NCBI RefSeq assembly: GCF_008041935.1
Contig: NZ_VKAC01000001.1
Coordinates: 310,001 to 374,000 of the forward strand
Direction of reading: 5' to 3'
Length of the DNA stretch: 64,000 bases
Origin: Quadrisphaera setariae
GTDB lineage: Bacteria > Actinomycetota > Actinomycetes > Actinomycetales > Quadrisphaeraceae
Shown here in pieces: positions 18,036 through 27,760 of the stretch (position 1 is the first letter of the stretch; the number at the start of each line of letters is the position of its first letter). Under the pieces are notes generated by a model that worked only from the letters and a program-made list of their open reading frames with translations, did not search any database and was not told the origin of the DNA. The translations under genes and the position numbers were made by a program.

Positions 18036-18517
18036 GCAAGACCGACCTGCAGGGCCGGATCACCTACGCCAACGAGTCGTTCCTGCGCATCGGTGCGTTC
18101 ACCGAGGAGCAGGTGATCGGCAAGCCGCACAACATCATCCGGCACCCCGACATGCCCCGAGCGGTGTTCAAGCTGCTCTGGGACACGGTGCAGGCCAAGC
18201 AGGAGCTCTTCGCCTACGTGGTGAACCTCGCTGCCGACGGCGCCCACTACTGGGTGCTCGCCCACGTGACGCCCTCCTTCGACGCGTCCGGTGCGGTGGT
18301 CGGGTACCACTCCAACCGCCGCAGCCCCCACCCGCAGGCGCTGGCCGCCATCAAGCCCGTCTACCAGCAGGTGCTCGCCGAGGAGGCCCGGCACTCCAGC
18401 GGCAAGGCCGCCACGGCCGCCGGCGCCGAGCTCATGGCGCAGCTGGTCGCCCGCTCCCACGGCTCCTACGACGAGTTCGTGTGGTCCCTCGAGCCGCAGC
18501 TGGCGGGTGCCCTGTGA
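17981..18517 (+). CDS. Aer-type PAS sensor protein
   Basis: A 178-residue single-domain PAS protein. [38 protein letters not shown] and the later YHSNRRSPH closely follow the PAS domain of aerotaxis receptor Aer, which binds FAD. The last 55 residues, [20 protein letters not shown] onward, are helical and could dock to a receptor. No membrane helix. ATG 17981 is preceded by GAAGAG; GTG 17951 in frame is less likely. The stop overlaps the GTG of the chemoreceptor gene, so the two proteins are made together and plausibly form a two-chain redox or oxygen receptor (inference). Confidence 0.82.
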   Translation: MPSPSGVERTLGADELIVSKTDLQGRITYANESFLRIGAFTEEQVIGKPHNIIRHPDMPRAVFKLLWDTVQAKQELFAYVVNLAADGAHYWVLAHVTPSFDASGAVVGYHSNRRSPHPQALAAIKPVYQQVLAEEARHSSGKAATAAGAELMAQLVARSHGSYDEFVWSLEPQLAGAL

Positions 18518-19488
18518 GCCCCCTGTTCCGCCGCGGCGGAGCCGCCACCACCGGCGGCGCGGCTGCTGAGCTGGCCGTCCACCGCGCCCTGCTGGCCGAG
18601 GTGCGCCGCACCTGCCAGGCGGCCGCCTCCGGTGACCTCGAGGCCCGCGTGCGCTCCGTGCCCGGCATGGCCGACGCGTCCGACGCCGCCGACCTCGCGG
18701 CCCTGCGCAACGAGGTCAACGCCGCGCTCGACGTGGCCGACGCCTTCGTCCGCGAGTCCAGCGCGTCGCTGACCGCGGCCGCCGAGGGCCGCTTCCACCG
18801 CCGCTTCCTCCTGCGGGGCATGCCCGGGTCGTTCCGCACCGCCGCCGTCACCATCAACGCCGGCGGTGACGCCGTGCGCCGCGGCGCCGAGGACGTCGCC
18901 CGCGCCGGGGTGGCCCGCCTGGCCCTCGCCGACGACTTCGAGGCCTCGGCCGTCTCCACCACGCGCGAGGTGGGCGCGGCCACGCAGGTGCTCAGCGCCG
19001 CCGCGGCGCAGGCCACCACGTCGGCCCGGCACGCCGCCGACGAGGCCGACGCGGCCCGCCGCACCATGGAGGACCTGTCGGCCTCGTCCGACAAGATCCG
19101 CGAGGTGGTGGCCGTCATCGACTCCATCGCCTCCCAGACCCGGCTGCTGGCGCTCAACGCCACCATCGAGGCGGCGCGCGCGGGCGAGGCCGGCAAGGGC
19201 TTCTCCGTGGTCGCCTCGGAGGTCAAGGACCTCGCCGACCAGACCGGCCGCGCCACCGAGCAGGTGACGCAGCAGGTCGAGGCGGTGCAGACCGCGAGCG
19301 GCTCCGCCGTCGCCGTCATCACGCGGGTGGTCGACACCATCGCGCAGATGAGCGAGGTCATCGCCGACATGGCGACCTCCGTCGACGGCGGCGACAGCGC
19401 CGCCCAGGGCCGCGTGCGCGGCCTGGCCGACACGGCCCGCCAGCTGGAGGCGCAGGTGGTGGACCTGCTCAGCGGCATGCGCCGCTGA
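18514..19488 (+). CDS. Soluble methyl-accepting chemotaxis protein
   Basis: A 324-residue cytoplasmic chemoreceptor with no membrane segment. Residues 30-125 look like one or two HAMP-like units (GDLEARV... and [20 protein letters not shown]). Residues 140-300 are the signalling coiled coil; its tip reads [20 protein letters not shown] followed by [20 protein letters not shown], the CheA/CheW-binding hairpin. There is no sensor domain of its own; the PAS partner encoded immediately upstream (GTGA overlap) may provide it. No che or flagellar gene lies in the window, so the signalling partners are elsewhere. Confidence 0.87.
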   Translation: MSPLFRRGGAATTGGAAAELAVHRALLAEVRRTCQAAASGDLEARVRSVPGMADASDAADLAALRNEVNAALDVADAFVRESSASLTAAAEGRFHRRFLLRGMPGSFRTAAVTINAGGDAVRRGAEDVARAGVARLALADDFEASAVSTTREVGAATQVLSAAAAQATTSARHAADEADAARRTMEDLSASSDKIREVVAVIDSIASQTRLLALNATIEAARAGEAGKGFSVVASEVKDLADQTGRATEQVTQQVEAVQTASGSAVAVITRVVDTIAQMSEVIADMATSVDGGDSAAQGRVRGLADTARQLEAQVVDLLSGMRR

Positions 19489-19510
19489 CGCGCCCCGTCC
19501 GCGGCCCGTC

Positions 19511-19545
19511 CGAGCCCCGCTGAGCCGCCCGCTCAGCGGGGCTCG
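19511..19545. terminator. Convergent terminator overlapping the SMP-30 stop codon
   Basis: 15-base arms CGAGCCCCGCTGAGC (19511-19525) and its complement (19531-19545) with a five-base loop. The stop codon of the SMP-30 gene lies inside the right arm. It serves both convergent genes. Confidence 0.75.
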
Positions 19546-20564
19546 GCGCTGCGCACGGCCGTGGAGATCCGGTACAGCGACGTCGACGCCGTCACGTACA
19601 GGTCCTGCCCGCCGGAGGCGTTCTCCGGCCCGAAGCAGACGTTGGACACCACCTCCGGCACCGCGACGCGGCCCAGCAGCTCACCGCTGGGCGCCAGCAC
19701 GAGCACCGCGTCCTCGCTGGAGCACCACAGCCGCCCCTCGGAGTCCACCCGGAAGCCGTCGACCACACCTCGCTCGCACACGTGCAGCACGGCTCCGCCG
19801 GCCAGGCGCCGGCGGTCGTCGTCGCCGACCACGACGTCGAAGGCGCGGACGTGGTGGGCGCTGTCGCCAGCGCGGTCGCTGATCTTCCCGGTGTCCGCGA
19901 CGTACAGGCGGGTCTCGTCGGGGGAGAAGGCGAGTCCGTTGGGCTGCTCGAGGTCCGTGGCGACGGCCTCCAGCTCGCCGTCGGGGTCGAGGCGGAAGAC
20001 GTGGCAGCCGCCGTACTCCCGGTCGCCAGGGTGGCCCTCTCTGGGCTGGAAGAGCCCGTAGGTCGGGTCGGTGAACCACACCGACCCGCGGCGGTCGACC
20101 ACCACGTCGTTGGGGGAGTTCAGCCGCGCCCCGCGCCAGCGGCTGACCAGCTCGGTCACGAGCGGCTCGCCGCCGGGGCCCTCGGGGGACGGCTGCTCCA
20201 GCTCCACCCGGCGCCGCCCGTGCGAGCACTGCACCACGCCGCCGCCCGGCCAGCGCGCCCGCCCGTTGGTGTGCTCCACACCGCTGCGGTGCACGCCGCT
20301 GGCACCCGTGCCCGGCTCGTAGAAGAGGATCCGGTCCCCGGGGATGTCGCTGAACCTCACCACCCCGCCGTCCGGGCCCTCGTCCGGCAGCCACACCGGC
20401 CCCTCGGTCCAGGTCGAGCCGCCCACGAGGTGCTCCAGCCGCGCACCCGGAGCCAGCAGGGGCACCAGGGACGCGTCGACCCCGTCGACACCTCCGGCCC
20501 CGGCAGTGGCGTCACCCCCGTCGTCGTGCGTCGACCTGCTCGGCCCGCTGCTCGTCGTCCCCAT
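19533..20564 (-). CDS. SMP-30/gluconolactonase/LRE-family protein
   Basis: A 343-residue six-bladed beta-propeller. WTEGPVWLPDEG gives the metal-ligand Glu of the first strand, LNSPNDVVVDRRGSVWFTDP the Asn ligand, and NGLAFSPDETRLYVADT with DGFRVDSEGRLW the remaining ligands. Family members hydrolyse sugar lactones or related esters with Ca2+/Zn2+. The first 40 residues are low-complexity and not export-like. ATG 20564 lies two bases downstream of the TPM gene stop, with GGAG eight bases upstream inside that gene, so translation is coupled. A second, different member is at 25052-25987. Confidence 0.85.
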   Translation of the reverse strand: MGTTSSGPSRSTHDDGGDATAGAGGVDGVDASLVPLLAPGARLEHLVGGSTWTEGPVWLPDEGPDGGVVRFSDIPGDRILFYEPGTGASGVHRSGVEHTNGRARWPGGGVVQCSHGRRRVELEQPSPEGPGGEPLVTELVSRWRGARLNSPNDVVVDRRGSVWFTDPTYGLFQPREGHPGDREYGGCHVFRLDPDGELEAVATDLEQPNGLAFSPDETRLYVADTGKISDRAGDSAHHVRAFDVVVGDDDRRRLAGGAVLHVCERGVVDGFRVDSEGRLWCSSEDAVLVLAPSGELLGRVAVPEVVSNVCFGPENASGGQDLYVTASTSLYRISTAVRSAEPR

Positions 20565-20565
20565 G

Positions 20566-22683
20566 TCAGAAGCTCCCCCCGCCGCCGAACGACCCTCCGC
20601 CACCACCGCCGAAGCCTCCGCCCCCGCCGAAGCCTCCACCTCCGCCGCCCCAGCTGCCGCTGCCGCCGAAGCCGCCGCTGCGGCCGCCACCGCCCCCGGA
20701 GAGGATCCCGCCGAGGATGCCGCCGATGACCGCGCCCTCGAAGGATCCGCTGCTGCCGTACCGACCCCTGGTCGGGGCGGAGCCGTAGCCCCCACCGCCG
20801 CCGTTCCAGCCCGACCAGCTGCCGAGGTCGTCGTCGGCCTCGCGCTGGGCCCGCTCGGCCATCGCGTCGGCCTGCTGCGCCGCCGCCAGCGCCCGCACCG
20901 GGTCGGAGCCGGCGAGCTGCTCGGCGGTGGAGAGCTGCTCCTCGGCGCCGGCCAGCAGCGCCCGCGCCTGCCCGCCGACCGCACCGCGGCGGGTGCGCAC
21001 CAGCGACCGGGCCGCGGCCACCTCCGCCCGTGCCGCCGGCAGCGCCTGCTCCAGCTGGGCGCGGGCGCGGGAGGCGCGCTGGCCCTCCTCGCGGGCGCCC
21101 GCCAGCGCTGCGTCCAGCGCGCTGTCGGCCTCGTGCACGCGTCGCAGCGCCGTCTGCGGGTCGCGAGGCCCGTCGGTGCGGGCCGTGGACGCCGCCTGCT
21201 CGGCGCGCCCCACCGCGCCGGCCAGGTCGCTGCTGGCCGCTCCACCGCCGGCGCCCAGCACCGCGCGGGCCTCGGCCAGGTCGGCGTCCAGCTCGGCCAG
21301 GGCGCGGGGCAGCGCGTCCACCGAGGTCTGCAGGTCGCGGGCGAGGGCGTCCACCGCGTCGAGGAGCTCACCGGTCTGCCGCAGCGCGTCCCTCACGGCC
21401 TGCACCGCCACGGCCGCCTCGCCGTTCGCGCCCGCCGCCTGGCGCTCCCGGGCGGTGGCCAGGCCCTGGGCGGCCAGGTCGAGCAGGCGCGAGGCGTGCT
21501 CGTCGTCCCCGTCGACGCTCGTGACGGCCGCGGGCGCGTAGCGCGCCTGCAGGTCGGTCAGCCGTCGGCGCGCGTCCGGCAGCCGGTCGGCCAGGCGCGA
21601 GCGGTCGGACTCCAGGGCGGGCAGCACCTCGGGCAGGCGGCGCTGGAGGTCGCGCAGCGCCTCGAAGGCCTGCGACTGCTCGTCGAGCGCGGCGTCGGCC
21701 GCCTGCGCGTGCTGCAGCTGCTGGGTCAGCAGGGCGCGGCGCGCGTCGTCGTCCAGGGGCCTGCTCTCGAGGTGGTCCCCGGGGTCGGCGAGGCGCCGCT
21801 GGATCGCGAACGCCTGCGCCAGCTCCGCGCGGGCGCGCTGCACGGCGGCCACGAACGGTGCGGTGGCCGCGTCGCCGAACTCGGCGCGGGCGAAGCCCAG
21901 CTCCGCGTCGGAGCCGTCCACGGCGTCGTCGGCGGCCACCAGGGCTGCCGACGCCTGCCGCTCCAGCTCGGGCAGCGGCACCGGGGGGGCTTGCGGCACG
22001 CCGCCGGGGCCGCCTGCGCCACCCGGGCCGCCGACGAGGCCCGCGCGCCGGCGCTTGCGGGAGGCGCTGGACAGCAGGCCGAGCACGAGCAGCGCGAGCC
22101 CCAGCACCACGACGACCCCGACGATGACGAGACCCGTCGGGAAGCCCGAGCCGCTCGAGCTCCCGCCGTCCGAGGTGCCGGACCCGCTGCCGCTCCCCGA
22201 GCCGGCCCCGGTGCCGTCGGCGGCGCGTCCCAGGCCGTTGACCGCCGCCGTGACGGCGCCGTTCCAGTCGCTGCGACCCAGCGCCTGCTTGACGGCACCG
22301 TCCATCACCGACGCCACCTGCGACTGGCTGAGCCGCCCGCCGGTGAAGCCCTCGTACCCGAAGGCGCGCTGCTGCACGGCGACCGCCAGCAGCACGTCGC
22401 TGCCGCTCAGGCCGCTGCGCTGCGCGGTCTCCCGCGCCCAGTCTGGGCCCTTCTGCCCGTCGAAGGAGTCGACGAAGACCACCCACAGCGTGATGCCGGC
22501 GGCGTCGCGCAGGGTCTCCAGCTGCTGCTGGGTGGCGGCCTCGTCGAGCACGCCCGCGGTGTCGGTGATGGCGCTGTCCAGCTGCTGCGGGGGCTCGGCG
22601 AGCGCCGGCCCGCCCGTCCAGAGCACGGCGAGCAGGGCGAGGACGGCGGCGGTGAGACCGCGCGCGCGGGCGGTGCGGAGCAC
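20566..22683 (-). CDS. Large TPM-domain membrane protein with coiled coils and Gly-rich tail
   Basis: A 705-residue surface protein. Residues 1-29 form a signal peptide ending GGPALA. A TPM domain (residues 35-155, ITDTAGVLDEAATQQQLETL and FGYEGFTGGRLSQSQV) follows. A Gly/Ser linker precedes one membrane helix (about 190-212, LVIVGVVVVLGLALLVLGLL) with RKRRR after it. Then come roughly 400 residues of Ala/Leu/Arg/Glu/Gln-rich helical coiled coil facing the cytosol, and a tail of Gly/Phe/Ser repeats rich in GGGGGFGGGG. TPM domains occur in membrane-protein turnover and phosphatase-like proteins; the function of this architecture is unknown. GTG 22683 follows GGAGG by eight bases. Longer in-frame extensions lack support. 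Confidence 0.85.
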   Translation of the reverse strand: MLRTARARGLTAAVLALLAVLWTGGPALAEPPQQLDSAITDTAGVLDEAATQQQLETLRDAAGITLWVVFVDSFDGQKGPDWARETAQRSGLSGSDVLLAVAVQQRAFGYEGFTGGRLSQSQVASVMDGAVKQALGRSDWNGAVTAAVNGLGRAADGTGAGSGSGSGSGTSDGGSSSGSGFPTGLVIVGVVVVLGLALLVLGLLSSASRKRRRAGLVGGPGGAGGPGGVPQAPPVPLPELERQASAALVAADDAVDGSDAELGFARAEFGDAATAPFVAAVQRARAELAQAFAIQRRLADPGDHLESRPLDDDARRALLTQQLQHAQAADAALDEQSQAFEALRDLQRRLPEVLPALESDRSRLADRLPDARRRLTDLQARYAPAAVTSVDGDDEHASRLLDLAAQGLATARERQAAGANGEAAVAVQAVRDALRQTGELLDAVDALARDLQTSVDALPRALAELDADLAEARAVLGAGGGAASSDLAGAVGRAEQAASTARTDGPRDPQTALRRVHEADSALDAALAGAREEGQRASRARAQLEQALPAARAEVAAARSLVRTRRGAVGGQARALLAGAEEQLSTAEQLAGSDPVRALAAAQQADAMAERAQREADDDLGSWSGWNGGGGGYGSAPTRGRYGSSGSFEGAVIGGILGGILSGGGGGRSGGFGGSGSWGGGGGGFGGGGGFGGGGGGSFGGGGSF

Positions 22684-23103
22684 CCGCCGATCCTCCCGTG
22701 GCCGCCGGGGCGCCGTCCACGGGGCGTCCGCTGCGCCGGGCCCGGTGGCCGTCGTCGTCGTCCCTCGCTGGCACGGGGGCGCCCTGTGCCAGTCCAACTG
22801 GCACAGGGCGCCCCCGTGCCGGTGCAGGACCGGCGCAGAGCCACCCCGTGCTGGAGCGGGCCGGATCGGGACGACGACGAGCGCGGCCAAGCAGCGCCGC
22901 TCGCGCCCGGCGTGCACTGCAGCCTGGTCGTGCACGCCTGCGACTGACCGCGGCCACCTCTGGACGTGACCGAGGTCAGTCGCGGCGGGCGGTCCCTGCA
23001 GCGGTGCATCCGCAACTGACCGGGGTCACCTGCGGGCGGTCACCGCGGCCAGCAGCGACGGCGGACCGGCGCGCCGGCACCGGGTCAGCGGCACCGGCTG
23101 GCC
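22684..23103. other. 420-base intergenic region with palindromes
   Basis: Between the accE stop and the TPM start. It holds the 51-base palindrome at 22770-22820 and a second weaker one (GCGACTGACC at 22940-22949 with its complement at 22974-22983), plus a related half at about 23010. No gene was recognised; open frames here have no ribosome site or family match. Confidence 0.45.
22770..22820 (-). terminator. Perfect 24-bp palindrome
   Basis: 22770-22793 and 22797-22820 are perfectly complementary with a three-base centre; each arm contains GGCACGGGGGCGCCC. It lies some 280 bases beyond the accE stop, which is far for a terminator, so another role is possible. Confidence 0.5.
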
Positions 23104-23361
23104 TCAGCGGCGCCAGGCGGCGGCGCGCCAGGCGCCGGGACCCGGCGCCGGAGGCACGCGCAGCAGCGTGGGCTTGTCGGCCCACAGGTCCGGACCCGGG
23201 TCGGGCTCCATCGAGCTGTTCCGCACCGAGGCGGCCGCCGCGAGCGCCGCGACCAGCGCCACGACCTCCTCCTCGGTGGGACCGCCGGCGACGACCTTGA
23301 CGACGTCGTCCTCGGACGGCCCGGTGGGCCCGGACGTCGCGCTCGTGCCTGGGAGGCTCAC
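23104..23361 (-). CDS. accE: Acyl-CoA carboxylase epsilon subunit
   Basis: An 85-residue small protein. [20 protein letters not shown] is the family core, followed by an Ala-rich helix and a C-terminus ending [10 protein letters not shown], the usual Trp/Arg tail. In actinobacteria this subunit stabilises and stimulates the carboxyltransferase of acyl-CoA carboxylases. The GTG start overlaps the beta-subunit stop by four bases. Confidence 0.88.
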   Translation of the reverse strand: MSLPGTSATSGPTGPSEDDVVKVVAGGPTEEEVVALVAALAAAASVRNSSMEPDPGPDLWADKPTLLRVPPAPGPGAWRAAAWRR

Positions 23362-24995
23362 AGCGGGATGTTCCCGTGCTTCTTGGCGGGCAGCTGCTCG
23401 CGCTTGGTGCGCAGCGCGCGCAGCGCTCGCACCACGTGGGCGCGGGTGGCCGACGGCTCGATGACGTCGTCGACGTAGCCGCGCTCGGCCGCCACGTAGG
23501 GGTTGGCGAGGCGCTCCTCGTACTCCTGCACGAGCCCGGCGCGCACCGCGGCGACGTCGTGGCCCTGCTCCGCGGCGGCGCCCAGCGTGCGGCGGTGCAC
23601 GATCTCCACGGCGCCCTGGGCGCCCATGACGGCGATCTGCGCGGTGGGCCAGGCGAGGTTGACGTCGGCGCCGAGGTGCTTGGAGCCCATGACGATGTAC
23701 GCCCCGCCGAACGCCTTGCGCGTGATCACCGTGATCTTCGGGACGGTGGCCTCGGCGTAGGCGTACAGCAGCTTGGCGCCGCGGCGGATGATGCCGTTCC
23801 ACTCCTGCTCGGTGCCCGGCAGGAACCCGGGGGTGTCGACCAGCGTGATGACGGGGATGCCGAACGCGTCGCACAGGCGCACGAAGCGCGCGCCCTTCTC
23901 GGACGCGTCGATGTCGAGGGTGCCGGCCAGCCGCGCGGGCTGGTTGGCGACGACGCCGACGGAGTGCCCCTCCACGCGCCCGAACCCGACGACCACGTTG
24001 GGGGCGAACAGGTCCTGCACCTCGAGCAGCTCGCCGTCGTCGAGGACGTGCGCGATGACCTCGTGCACGTCGTAGGGGACGTTGGCGGAGTCGGGCACGA
24101 GCGCGTCGAGCTCGAGGTCGGCGTCGGTGACGAGCAGCGGGTCGGTGTCGTCCAGGGGCGCCAGCACCGGCGCCTCGGACAGGTTGTTGCTGGGCAGGTG
24201 CGCCAGCCAGTCCTTGACCCACGCGATCGCGTCGTCCTCCGACGGCGCCATGTGGTGGGCGACGCCCGAGACGGCGTTGTGCGTGTGCGCGCCCCCGAGC
24301 TCCTCCATGGCGACGTCCTCGCCGGTCACCGTGCGGATGACGTCGGGGCCGGTGACGAACATGTGCGAGGTCGCCTCGACCATGACCACGACGTCGGTGA
24401 TGGCGGGGGAGTACACCGCGCCGCCGGCGCACGGGCCCATGATCAGCGAGACCTGGGGGACGACGCCGGACCCGCGCACGTTGCGCAGGAAGATGTCGCC
24501 GTACCCGGCGAGGGAGGAGACGCCCTCCTGGATGCGGGCGCCGCCGGAGTCGTTGATGCCGATGACGGGGCAGCCCACGCGCAGCGCGTGGTCCATCACC
24601 TTGACGATCTTCGAGGCGTGCACCTCGCCCAGCGACCCTCCGGAGACGGTGAAGTCCTGGGAGTAGACGACGACGGGGCGCCCGTCCACCGTTCCGTGGC
24701 CGGCGACGACGCCGTCCGTCGGCGGACGCTCGGGGGAGCCCTGCGAGGGGTCTCCCCACAGCGCGCGGGAGTGCGCACCCACCTCCACGAAGCTGTCCTC
24801 GTCGAGCAGCGCCTCCAGGCGCTCGCGGGCGGTGCGCTTGCCCTTGGCGTGGTGGCGCTCCACGGCCCGCGCCGACCCGGGGGACAGGGTGGCCTCGCGC
24901 CGGGCGCGGGCGTCCGCCAGCTTGCCGGCGGTGGTCCGCAGGTCCGGTCCGGTGGAGGTGGTGGGTCCGCCGTCGGTCCCGCGAATCACAGTCAC
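23358..24995 (-). CDS. accD5: Acyl-CoA carboxylase beta chain (carboxyltransferase)
   Basis: A 545-residue carboxyltransferase that moves CO2 from biotin to propionyl- or acetyl-CoA. Motifs: [33 protein letters not shown] and [11 protein letters not shown] (first oxyanion hole), [20 protein letters not shown] and [20 protein letters not shown] (second half), ending AKKHGNIPL, which is typical of AccD5/PccB. GTG 24995 lies six bases after TACCCT (25002-25007, complement), indicating a leaderless message. It forms an operon with accE, and birA lies 1 kb away on the other strand. Confidence 0.93.
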   Translation of the reverse strand: MTVIRGTDGGPTTSTGPDLRTTAGKLADARARREATLSPGSARAVERHHAKGKRTARERLEALLDEDSFVEVGAHSRALWGDPSQGSPERPPTDGVVAGHGTVDGRPVVVYSQDFTVSGGSLGEVHASKIVKVMDHALRVGCPVIGINDSGGARIQEGVSSLAGYGDIFLRNVRGSGVVPQVSLIMGPCAGGAVYSPAITDVVVMVEATSHMFVTGPDVIRTVTGEDVAMEELGGAHTHNAVSGVAHHMAPSEDDAIAWVKDWLAHLPSNNLSEAPVLAPLDDTDPLLVTDADLELDALVPDSANVPYDVHEVIAHVLDDGELLEVQDLFAPNVVVGFGRVEGHSVGVVANQPARLAGTLDIDASEKGARFVRLCDAFGIPVITLVDTPGFLPGTEQEWNGIIRRGAKLLYAYAEATVPKITVITRKAFGGAYIVMGSKHLGADVNLAWPTAQIAVMGAQGAVEIVHRRTLGAAAEQGHDVAAVRAGLVQEYEERLANPYVAAERGYVDDVIEPSATRAHVVRALRALRTKREQLPAKKHGNIPL

Positions 24996-25001
24996 CCCGC
25001 G

Positions 25002-25007
25002 AGGGTA
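25002..25007 (-). promoter_or_regulatory. -10 element TACCCT of accD5
   Basis: TACCCT on the minus strand ends six bases before GTG 24995. The string TACCCTCGCG followed by GTG also occurs at the LCP gene (44577-44582). Confidence 0.5.
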
Positions 25008-25051
25008 GCCAGGTCGCGTCCGACGGGCCTCAGCCGTCGTGGACCGCGGCC

Positions 25052-25987
25052 TCAGCCGTCGAACCGCAGCGGCGGCAGCGCGGCCACCTCCACGGGGAGC
25101 ACGAAGACGGAGCCCGAGGCGGGGTGGGCGTCCAGGTCGACCCCCTGCGTGGAGGTGGTGACGTAGAGGACCGCCCCGCCGCGCGTGCCGTCGTCGTCCT
25201 GACCGGTCCCGCCGAGGGTGCAGGCGGTGACGCCGGGCACGCCGACGTCCACGCGCTCGCTCAGGCCCCCGCCGGCGTCGAGGCGGACGACGGCCCCTGC
25301 GCCGTTGAGCGCCACCCACACGCCGCCCTCGGCGTCGACGACGAGCCCGTCGGGCACACCACCCGGGTCTGCGCCGAGCACGTCGGCCAGCCGCACCCAC
25401 GGCTCCCGGTCGAGCACCTCGCCCGTGCCGGGCGCCACGTGCAGCAGCGAGACCTCCCCCGACGGCGAGTCGACGTGGTAGGCCCGCTGCCCGTCGGGGC
25501 TCCAGGCGAGGCCGTTGGGGATGGTCAGCCCCTCCAGCGCGACGTGGGCGCTGCCGTCGGGGTCGAGCCGCCACAGCACCCCGACCGGCTGGCCGCCCTT
25601 CGCGCTGCCGCCGTAGGCCATCGAACCGCAGAAGAACCTGCCCTGCGGGTCGCAGCCGCCCTCGTTGAAGCGCAGGTCGGGGTCGTCCCACAGCGCCGGG
25701 AGCATGTGCGGCTCCTCCCGCCCTGACAGCAGGTCGTCCAGGCTCTCGACGAGCGCGAAACGGCGCCGCGCGGCCACGACCCAGCCGTCGCCCGCGGCGC
25801 CCGTGCGGGGGCGGACGCAGGCCAGGGCGTCGGCCACGTGGCGCTTCGCGGTGGACCCGCCGGGGGAGACCGCCAGGAGGTCGCCCTGCTCCAGGTCGAC
25901 CGCGAGCAGGCGCCCGCCGTCGGCGTCCCAGACGGGGCCCTCCCCGTGCTCGGCGATCGGCGCGGTCAGCTGCTCGGCGGTGGGCAC
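25052..25987 (-). CDS. SMP-30/gluconolactonase-family protein
   Basis: A 311-residue beta-propeller lactonase-like protein. [20 protein letters not shown] gives the first metal ligand, [17 protein letters not shown] the second, [20 protein letters not shown] the third, and [18 protein letters not shown] the fourth. This is the regucalcin/xylonolactonase form, different from the 19533-20564 protein. Cytoplasmic. GTG 25987 lies six bases after TAGCGT (25994-25999, complement). It is divergent from birA, and the sugar substrate is unknown. Confidence 0.87.
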   Translation of the reverse strand: MPTAEQLTAPIAEHGEGPVWDADGGRLLAVDLEQGDLLAVSPGGSTAKRHVADALACVRPRTGAAGDGWVVAARRRFALVESLDDLLSGREEPHMLPALWDDPDLRFNEGGCDPQGRFFCGSMAYGGSAKGGQPVGVLWRLDPDGSAHVALEGLTIPNGLAWSPDGQRAYHVDSPSGEVSLLHVAPGTGEVLDREPWVRLADVLGADPGGVPDGLVVDAEGGVWVALNGAGAVVRLDAGGGLSERVDVGVPGVTACTLGGTGQDDDGTRGGAVLYVTTSTQGVDLDAHPASGSVFVLPVEVAALPPLRFDG

Positions 25988-26052
25988 CCCTCGACGCTAG
26001 GCGAGGACGACGACGACCGCGCAGCGGCGGTGAGGTGCAGGGCGAGGTGAGG

Positions 26053-26934
26053 ATGGAGCCCGTGAGCACCCCGGGACGCTGGAGCGACCTCGACCGACCG
26101 CCGCTGTCCGCGGAGGGGCTGGGCCGGGCGCTGCTGGCGCCCGCCGGTCCGCTGGCCAGGCTGGAGGTGCTGGAGCAGGTCGGGTCCACCAACGCCGAGC
26201 TGCTGGCCCGGGCCGGGGCCGATCCCGGGGCCTGGCCCTCGCCGTCGGCGCTCACCACCGACTCCCAGACCAGCGGCCGCGGCCGGCTGGGACGGCAGTG
26301 GGAGGCGCCGCCCCGGTCCGGGGTGGCGCTGTCGCTGCTGGTGCGTCCCCAGGCGCCCGTGGAGGCGTGGGGGTGGCTCCCGCTGCTCGCGGGCGTGGCC
26401 GTGGTGGGCGTGGTCCGCGACGTCGCCGGCCTGCCCGCTCAGCTCAAGTGGCCCAACGACGTGCTCGTGGAGGACCGCAAGCTCTGCGGGATCCTCGTCG
26501 AGGTCCTCCCGGGTGCCCCGGCGGGAGCGGGCCCTGCCGGCGTCGTCGTCGGCGTGGGGGTCAACACCACCACGCGGCGCGAGGAGCTGGACGGCGGCGG
26601 GCTCCTCGGCGCCACCTCCCTGCGCCTGGAGGGGGCGGCCTCCACCGACCGCGACGTGCTCGTCCGCGCCCTCGTCCGCGCGCTGGCCGCCGAGGTGGCC
26701 CGCTTCGAGGCCGCCGGCGGCGACGCCGCGGCCAGCGGCCTGACCGCGCGGGCCGCGGAGGCGTGCACGACCCTCGGCCGGGACGTCGTCGTCCACCTGC
26801 CGGGCGGCACTCAGCTGCGCGGCACCGCCGAGGGCCTCGACGGCGACGGACGCCTCCTGGTCCACGCCGAGGGCTCCGCGCCCCAGGCGCCGCCGGTGGC
26901 CGTGTCCGCGGGCGACGTCGTCCACGTGCGCTGA
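26053..26934 (+). CDS. birA: Biotin-[acetyl-CoA-carboxylase] ligase, monofunctional
   Basis: A 293-residue biotin-protein ligase that makes biotinyl-AMP and attaches biotin to the lysine of AccA. The core begins [38 protein letters not shown] is the biotin/ATP loop with GRGRx[21 protein letters not shown] holds the catalytic lysine, and [11 protein letters not shown] follows. The N-terminal winged helix of the bifunctional E. coli repressor is absent, so it should not bind DNA. ATG 26053 is preferred, with GAGGTGAGG just upstream; GTG 26062 is possible. The carboxylase genes 1 kb away supply its substrate. Confidence 0.9.
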   Translation: MEPVSTPGRWSDLDRPPLSAEGLGRALLAPAGPLARLEVLEQVGSTNAELLARAGADPGAWPSPSALTTDSQTSGRGRLGRQWEAPPRSGVALSLLVRPQAPVEAWGWLPLLAGVAVVGVVRDVAGLPAQLKWPNDVLVEDRKLCGILVEVLPGAPAGAGPAGVVVGVGVNTTTRREELDGGGLLGATSLRLEGAASTDRDVLVRALVRALAAEVARFEAAGGDAAASGLTARAAEACTTLGRDVVVHLPGGTQLRGTAEGLDGDGRLLVHAEGSAPQAPPVAVSAGDVVHVR

Positions 26935-26988
26935 GCCGCCTGCCGGCCCGTCCGCTGGTCGGCGGCTCGACCACCCCGCGCCGGTCAA

Positions 26989-26994
26989 TACCCT
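26989..26994 (+). promoter_or_regulatory. -10 element TACCCT of the response-regulator gene
   Basis: TACCCT ends seven bases before GTG 27002 with no ribosome site. TCGACC about 16 bases further upstream may be the -35. Confidence 0.45.
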
Positions 26995-27001
26995 GGCCGG
27001 T

Positions 27002-27724
27002 GTGAAGCGCGTGCTGCTGGTCGAGGACGACACGGCCATCTCCGAGCCGCTGGCCCGCGCGCTCAAGCGCGAGGGGTACGAGGTCGACGTCCAGAGCGAC
27101 GGCGCCGGCGCCCTGGCCTCGGCGCGGCGCCAGCTCGACCTGGTGGTGCTCGACCTGGGCCTGCCCGACATGGACGGTCTCGACGTCGCCCGCCGCATCC
27201 GCGCCGACGGGGTGGCCGTGCCGATCCTCGTGCTGACCGCCCGCTCCGACGAGGTCGACCTCGTGGTGGGCCTGGACGCCGGCGCCGACGACTACGTCTC
27301 CAAGCCGTTCCGCGTCGCCGAGCTCCTCGCCCGGGTGCGGGCGCTGCTGCGCCGCGGGGACACCACGGCGCTGCTGCTCGCCGGCCGCGACGTGCGGCTC
27401 GACCCGACCGCTCGACGGGCGTGGAAGGTGGCCGGGGACGGCGACGTCGACGACGCCGGCAACCCCCTGCAGCCCGGGCAGGAGGTGCCGCTCCCGCTGG
27501 CCGCGAAGGAGTACGAGCTGCTGCGCGTGCTGCTGCGCGAGGCGGGCACCGTGGTCCCGCGGCAGATCATCATGGAGGAGGTCTGGGGAGCGGAGTGGTT
27601 CGGCTCCACCAAGACCCTCGACATGCACGTCTCGTGGCTGCGCAAGAAGCTCGGCGACGACGTCGGCGACCCGCAGTACATCACCACCGTGCGCGGCGTC
27701 GGCTTCCGCTTCGAGCGCGACTGA
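27002..27724 (+). CDS. OmpR/PhoB-family response regulator
   Basis: 240 residues: receiver domain with acidic pocket ED-D at 8-10, phospho-acceptor Asp51 in LVVLDLGLPDMDGL, LTARSD, and Lys in DYVSKPF. The C-terminal winged helix is PLAAKEYELLRVLLREAGTV...YITTVRGVGFRFE. A 20-residue acidic insertion (GDGDVDDAGNPLQPGQ) precedes the recognition half. Leaderless GTG 27002 (TACCCT at 26989-26994). The sensor kinase gene begins 36 bases after its stop. The target genes are unknown. Confidence 0.92.
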   Translation: MKRVLLVEDDTAISEPLARALKREGYEVDVQSDGAGALASARRQLDLVVLDLGLPDMDGLDVARRIRADGVAVPILVLTARSDEVDLVVGLDAGADDYVSKPFRVAELLARVRALLRRGDTTALLLAGRDVRLDPTARRAWKVAGDGDVDDAGNPLQPGQEVPLPLAAKEYELLRVLLREAGTVVPRQIIMEEVWGAEWFGSTKTLDMHVSWLRKKLGDDVGDPQYITTVRGVGFRFERD

Positions 27725-27760
27725 CGCGCTGACCCCGCGTCGACCAGGGGCTGAGCAGCA

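Noticed and set aside
26053-26934. Biotin repressor function for BirA
   Set aside because: There is no N-terminal DNA-binding domain.
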